Below are positions 25,299-29,257 of a stretch of 29,257 bases of DNA, piece after piece. Every line of letters begins with the position of its first letter. Within the stretch, counting starts at the first letter, position 1. The notes beneath the pieces were generated by a model that saw nothing but the letters and a program-made list of their open reading frames with translations, searched no databases and was not told the origin of the DNA. Origin of the DNA: Roseivirga sp. UBA7431 (GTDB lineage Bacteria > Bacteroidota > Bacteroidia > Cytophagales > Cyclobacteriaceae); NCBI GenBank assembly GCA_002477595.1, contig DLQN01000014.1:1276-30532 (forward strand), given 5' to 3'. The position numbers were made by a program, and so were the translations under genes.

Positions 25299-27782
25299 AT
25301 GCACAATACTAAACACATATTTTTACTACTCTTTACTTTCATCACTTTAAGCAGTTTTGGGCAGGGCGATTTTTATCAAAATAGTCATTCTGTTTACGCT
25401 GCTGAAGAAGAGGTTATTGAGGAGGGCGAAATACTGGTTTATGTAGATAGCGATAATAGCTTAATCATAGATGACATAAAGCAGCTTACTCCAAGTGATT
25501 TCATCGACCTAGAGGATATCTCTATCTATGATAATAACGCTACCTATTGGCTTTACTTTCAGCTTAAGAATAGGACGGATAGCAACCTCGAATTTGTTCT
25601 TCATGGAGGCAGAAACGCGAAGGAGACTTATTATTTTATTCAAGGAATAGAAACAACCGTTGAGAAAACAGGCTACCACTTTCCTACAGATGAAAGAGAT
25701 ATTCGACAGGGGCACCAAACAAGGGTAAACCTAACGCTACCTGCAAAGGAGAACACACACGTTTTCGCCAAGATTCAAAGCACAGACTTCAAACCAATTG
25801 ACTTACAAGCCAAACTTGTTCCCAAAGATATATGGACCAACAGGCTCGATAACATGAATTTGTTTGAAGGTGTTTTCTCTGGAATACTATTAGTCGTAAT
25901 CATTCTGGCCTTTTTTATTTATGGGTTTACTAAAGAAAAAGTTTTCCTCTTCTTCGCTATTTATGCTTTATCGATCCTAGTGTATTTCTTACACTTACAC
26001 GGAATTATTGAGCTCTATGTGCTGACAAATCTAATTGACCCAGTCCCTTCTTTATGGGCCTTACCACTGCTAATTTCCGCAGCTCACTTTACTTTTTCTC
26101 GCTATTTCCTCGAAACCCATATAGACTCCCCTAAGTGGGATAAATTGTTGACCGTATTATCCTATGTGTCCTTGGCAATTTTCTTAGCCCTGTCAACCTA
26201 TCTTTATCTAACAGGTAATATGCATTATGGAATGAAAGCCATGTATGTTACGATTTTAGTGCTCATATGCTTTGCTGCCCCATTAATCATCTTAGCTGGG
26301 CGTTCCAAGAATCTTATCGCAAAGTATTTTGCCTACGGAACGGTCTTCTTTGTAATAACTGCACTTATCGTGGTGATTAATCAGCTGGTAAACCCTTCTA
26401 GCCATCTAATCATTCTTATCCAAGTAGGCATTCTAATAGAGATTGTAATATTCAGTTTGGGGATTAGCCATAAACTCAAGCGCCAGCTTGAGGACCATAA
26501 CATCACACAACAATCACTGATTCTTCAGCTCAAAAAAAATGAAAAGTTGCAACTCGACATTAATCAAGAACTTGAAGAGGTGGTTGCAGATAGAACACAG
26601 CAAATAAAGAAGCAGAACAGGGCCCTTAAAGAAGCGCGTCAGGAAGCTGAAAAAGCCACTAAAGACAAGTCAGATTTCTTATCTGTCATGAGTCATGAGA
26701 TTCGCACCCCACTGAATGCCATTATCAGTTTGTCTCACATCATGGAGATCGACAATAAAGACAAAGAGATGACAGAGTACATTGATGCTTTGAAATTCTC
26801 CGCTGAAGGCCTTCATTCGCTAATAAATGATATTCTTGATTACAATAAAATTGAAGCCGGCAAACTCAGGTTAGAATCTGTAGTATTCTCTCTCATTGAT
26901 TTACTCAGAAAGCTATCAGAAAGCTTTAAATACAAAGCAAAAAGCAAAGGCATTGACATACGAATTGAAATCGGTGAACACCTCCCCGATCGCTTGGCAG
27001 GAGACCCTACAAGACTAACTCAGATTCTAAATAACCTCATAAGCAATGCCATTAAGTTCACCAATGAAGGGCATGTTCATATCAAAGCCACATTAGCTGG
27101 TATTAAGGATGAAACTGCCACGGTAGCCATGAGTATTTCAGATACCGGAATTGGTATACCAGAAGATAAATTGCTCGCTATCTTCGAGGATTATGAGCAA
27201 GCCAGTGAAGAAACTACAAGAGAATATGGCGGTACTGGTCTAGGTTTATCTATAGTGAAAAAGTTGCTAAATCTAATGGGCAGTGAAATTCACTTGAAGA
27301 GCCAAGAAGATATCGGCACTACTTTTAGCTTTGAAATAGATTTTAAGATTGACCCTGAATTCAATATGGTCGATCTGCAGCAACACGACAGAGATAAGGA
27401 TTTAAGACAGAAGAAGATATTGGTTGTTGATGATAACGACATGAATCGGTTAGTCCTTAAACGTCTTTTTCAAATTTGGAATGCAGCATTTGACGAGGCA
27501 GATAATGGATACGATGCGCTGGATATGATTCAGGAAACTGAATATGATGTTGTCCTCATGGACATTGAAATGAAGCCGATAAATGGGTTTGACACGACCA
27601 ATCAACTCCGAAAAGTTCGGCCTGACGGAACCCCTCCTGTCATAGCCATGAGCGCCCATAATGCCTCTGAATTCGAAATTGAACTCCAGCAATTCGGTTT
27701 TGCCGATTTCATCCATAAGCCATTCAATCCTGAGGTGCTCTTTAAAAAACTAAGCGTTCACATAAATCAAAGCAATGTCTAA
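25299..27782 (+). CDS. 7TMR-DISM hybrid sensor histidine kinase with receiver domain
   Basis: From the ATG at 25299 the protein has 827 residues; a TTG at 25284 is a weaker alternative inside a hairpin. Order: signal peptide (1-22, ending SSFGQ); a periplasmic 7TMR-DISM extracellular domain (~45-170); seven membrane helices (~190-385); a coiled coil (~395-450); HisKA with the phospho-acceptor H466 (MSHEIRTPLN); HATPase_c with N-box LISNAIKF, G1 DTGIGIP and GGTGLGLS; and a receiver domain (~705-820) with D711/D712 and phospho-site D755 (LMDIEMKP), plus the conserved Lys in IHKPFNP. The receiver sits on the same chain, so output passes through it or to a separate phosphotransfer protein. No DNA-binding domain. 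Its last 8 bp overlap the RidA-family gene. Confidence 0.94.
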   Translation: MHNTKHIFLLLFTFITLSSFGQGDFYQNSHSVYAAEEEVIEEGEILVYVDSDNSLIIDDIKQLTPSDFIDLEDISIYDNNATYWLYFQLKNRTDSNLEFVLHGGRNAKETYYFIQGIETTVEKTGYHFPTDERDIRQGHQTRVNLTLPAKENTHVFAKIQSTDFKPIDLQAKLVPKDIWTNRLDNMNLFEGVFSGILLVVIILAFFIYGFTKEKVFLFFAIYALSILVYFLHLHGIIELYVLTNLIDPVPSLWALPLLISAAHFTFSRYFLETHIDSPKWDKLLTVLSYVSLAIFLALSTYLYLTGNMHYGMKAMYVTILVLICFAAPLIILAGRSKNLIAKYFAYGTVFFVITALIVVINQLVNPSSHLIILIQVGILIEIVIFSLGISHKLKRQLEDHNITQQSLILQLKKNEKLQLDINQELEEVVADRTQQIKKQNRALKEARQEAEKATKDKSDFLSVMSHEIRTPLNAIISLSHIMEIDNKDKEMTEYIDALKFSAEGLHSLINDILDYNKIEAGKLRLESVVFSLIDLLRKLSESFKYKAKSKGIDIRIEIGEHLPDRLAGDPTRLTQILNNLISNAIKFTNEGHVHIKATLAGIKDETATVAMSISDTGIGIPEDKLLAIFEDYEQASEETTREYGGTGLGLSIVKKLLNLMGSEIHLKSQEDIGTTFSFEIDFKIDPEFNMVDLQQHDRDKDLRQKKILVVDDNDMNRLVLKRLFQIWNAAFDEADNGYDALDMIQETEYDVVLMDIEMKPINGFDTTNQLRKVRPDGTPPVIAMSAHNASEFEIELQQFGFADFIHKPFNPEVLFKKLSVHINQSNV

Positions 27783-28161
27783 TCGTACAAACTACTCTTC
27801 TGGCAGCCCATGGGAAGACATTGTAGGTTATTCGAGGGCCGTGAAAGTGGGTAACACCATTGAGGTGACTGGAACTGTGGCAGATCATGAAGGGCAACTG
27901 CTTGGTGGTAATGACCCCTACCTTCAAACAAAATACGCGCTAGACAAGATAAAGGCTACACTAGAAAGTGCAGGGGCAACGATTGAAGATGTCGTTAGAA
28001 CAAGATTATTTGTCACTAACATTGACGACTGGGAAGCTATTGGTAAAGCACATCAGGAAGTATTCGGTACGATTAAACCTTGTACCACTATGGTAGAGGT
28101 CTCAAGACTGATCGATAAAAAATACTTGGTGGAAATAGAGGCGACAGCTATAATGGGCTAG
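27775..28161 (+). CDS. RidA/YjgF-family (reactive-intermediate deaminase-like) protein
   Basis: 128 residues, the usual RidA length. The start WEDIVGYSRAVKVGNTIEVTG is typical of the RidA subgroup that begins with a short Ser/Gly segment. The catalytic-site Arg is kept in MVEVSR111-LID and the following VEIEA segment is intact, so deaminase activity on enamines/imines is plausible. The cytoplasmic trimer is expected. It overlaps the hybrid kinase gene by 8 bp (ATGTCTAA), indicating coupled translation. Its stop TAG shares the sequence CTAG with the stop of the convergent Nudix gene. Confidence 0.9.
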   Translation: MSNRTNYSSGSPWEDIVGYSRAVKVGNTIEVTGTVADHEGQLLGGNDPYLQTKYALDKIKATLESAGATIEDVVRTRLFVTNIDDWEAIGKAHQEVFGTIKPCTTMVEVSRLIDKKYLVEIEATAIMG

Positions 28162-28799
28162 TAGATTTCATCCACAATATGTATTAGCTCACTTATAATC
28201 ATAGCCGTTGCACCCCAAACAACTTCTCCTTCTACATCAAAATAAGGGGATTCAATGGTGTATGGAGGAAAGTGCATGGTCTTAGTACTTCTTCGTTCCA
28301 AATCTCTCAACTCAGTTAAAGAAGGCGTGAGCACTTGAGTCACCTCTCTAGGGTCTGGTACTAGGTGAGGTCGTTCCTTAAGGATCCCGACCGTAGGATA
28401 AACCTTAAAGTTACTAGCAATGATAAAGAGTTCGGACAACTGCCCGATGACTTGAATTGCACTATTGGCCACCCCTATCTCTTCCTCAGTTTCTCGTAGC
28501 GCAGTATGGATAATATCACGATCCATTTTTTCTACTTTACCACCAGGAAAACTAACCTGACCGCTATGAGCTCCAGTATAGACTGGTCTTTTCGTAAGCG
28601 TCAGGTAGATCTCACCATTTTCAGGATAGAGCAAAACCATTACTCCGCCAGGCCTAGCAGGGTTATTAGGGTCCTCCTCAAAACGTTTATCACTAATTGG
28701 CTTGGGTGCCATTAACGCCTGTGCGCTTCTTCCTGGAAGCGGTTCTTGCAACCTTTTCGAAAGCCTATCTACAAACAGTTGAAATGATTTAGCGGTCAC
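28158..28799 (-). CDS. Nudix CoA pyrophosphatase (NudL-like)
   Basis: 213 residues. The CoA-ase pattern LTKRPVYTGAHSGQVSFPGG precedes the Nudix box, GGKVEKMDRDIIHTALRETEEEIGV in sequence order, with the catalytic RE-T-EEE-IG core present. The first acidic position reads Asp, as is usual in the CoA-pyrophosphatase subgroup. It likely hydrolyses CoA and its esters to 4'-phosphopantetheine and 3',5'-ADP. Cytoplasmic, no signal peptide. It is convergent with the RidA-family gene and divergent from the DUF4159 gene. Confidence 0.9.
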   Translation of the reverse strand: MTAKSFQLFVDRLSKRLQEPLPGRSAQALMAPKPISDKRFEEDPNNPARPGGVMVLLYPENGEIYLTLTKRPVYTGAHSGQVSFPGGKVEKMDRDIIHTALRETEEEIGVANSAIQVIGQLSELFIIASNFKVYPTVGILKERPHLVPDPREVTQVLTPSLTELRDLERRSTKTMHFPPYTIESPYFDVEGEVVWGATAMIISELIHIVDEIY

Positions 28800-28817
28800 T
28801 TGGCAAAAATGTGTTTA

Positions 28818-28836
28818 ATTACTGATAATTAAATTA
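28818..28836. repeat. AT-rich inverted repeat between Nudix and DUF4159 genes
   Basis: TTAATT and AATTAA form an inverted repeat, extendable by one base on each side, around ACTGAT. It lies in the 97-bp divergent gap. It might be an operator or only AT-rich sequence; no promoter consensus box was clear on either strand here. Confidence 0.25.
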
Positions 28837-28896
28837 TAAACTTCAACGGTGAATAATCGTTCCATTTACGAGAAAACTAAACCCTAATACGCTGCA

Positions 28897-29257
28897 ATGA
28901 TCAACAAGTCTATTCTTACATTACTTATGTTCTGCTGCTCTTTCGGCCTATTCGGGCAAAAAGAACAATTGAAAATGGCCAAGCTCAAATATAATGGTGG
29001 CGGAGATTGGTATGCAAACAAAACTGCACTACCCAACTTGGCTAAGTTCTGTAATGAAAACCTGAGAACATCTTTTGACGAACAAGATGCCGTGGTAGAA
29101 GCAGGCAGCCCAGAACTATTCGAGTATTCTTATGTATACATGACAGGCCATGGTAATGTGGTCTTCAGCAGCAGCGAAGCAGAAAATATTCGTAACTATC
29201 TGTTAGCAGGCGGTTTTTTACACATTGACGATAATTATGGCCTAGACACCTACATTC
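28897..29257 (+). CDS. DUF4159 protein, N-terminal part (cut by the window end)
   Basis: The reading frame is open from ATG 28897 to the window edge, giving 120 residues. A signal peptide ends at about residue 21 (CCSFGLFGQ). It continues with KLKYNGGGDWYAN, YVYMTGHGNVVFSSSEAENIRNYLLAGGFLHIDDNYG, the pattern of DUF4159, a ThuA/glutamine-amidotransferase-like fold frequent in Bacteroidota. The function of the family is not known. The C-terminus lies outside the window. It is divergent from the Nudix gene. Confidence 0.85.
   Translation, partial: MINKSILTLLMFCCSFGLFGQKEQLKMAKLKYNGGGDWYANKTALPNLAKFCNENLRTSFDEQDAVVEAGSPELFEYSYVYMTGHGNVVFSSSEAENIRNYLLAGGFLHIDDNYGLDTYI

Overview
The window reads as a stretch of a Bacteroidota chromosome, most likely a marine Cytophagales-type bacterium of the Roseivirga/Fulvivirga kind. 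Reasons: short AT-rich leaders without Shine-Dalgarno sequences, several matches to the Bacteroidota -7 box TAnnTTTG, a Na+-pumping NADH:quinone reductase operon, a 7TMR-DISM hybrid histidine kinase, a TPR protein of the secreted Bacteroidota type, a DUF4159 protein and many signal peptides or lipoboxes. The genus is an inference. No rRNA, tRNA, CRISPR array, insertion sequence or prophage was seen. Most genes are housekeeping or envelope genes.

Layout. 0.1-3.4 kb: a secreted beta-propeller/amidohydrolase fusion closed by a perfect palindromic terminator. 3.5-4.1 kb: a short ABM-domain ORF, probably shortened at its C-terminus, among small palindromes and 8-bp tandem repeats. 4.1-7.75 kb (minus): an M24-peptidase-like lipoprotein and the RNA-binding factor Tex. 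7.9-12.2 kb (plus): a PNPOx-like flavoprotein, an unknown lipoprotein and a double-domain M16 protease lipoprotein. 12.4-17.05 kb (minus): nqrA-B-C-D-E, tightly packed, ending at a two-way terminator with no nqrF. 17.2-18.8 kb (minus): cmk-ispH. 18.9-20.5 kb: adenine deaminase. 20.7-22.7 kb: a secreted TPR protein coupled to an interrupted histidine kinase. 22.8-24.05 kb: a CPA1-type Na+/H+ antiporter. 24.05-24.6 kb: 564 bp without a recognisable gene, holding hairpins. 24.6-25.2 kb: a LOG-family phosphoribohydrolase. 25.3-28.2 kb: a hybrid histidine kinase overlapping a RidA-family gene. 28.2-28.8 kb (minus): a Nudix CoA pyrophosphatase. 28.9 kb to the edge: a DUF4159 protein, cut by the window end.

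How the genes work together. NQR exports Na+ while oxidising NADH, and the antiporter 5 kb away could use or balance that gradient; this link is an inference. IspH makes isoprenoid precursors, which also feed menaquinone, the likely NQR electron acceptor. Cmk and adenine deaminase act in nucleotide salvage. The M24, M16 and amidohydrolase/propeller proteins are all predicted to be exported and suggest envelope or periplasmic peptide processing. The most notable anomalies are a single in-frame TAA inside an otherwise intact histidine kinase ATPase domain, the absence of nqrF from the nqr operon, and the structured gene-free stretch at 24.05-24.6 kb. I found no convincing new multigene system.
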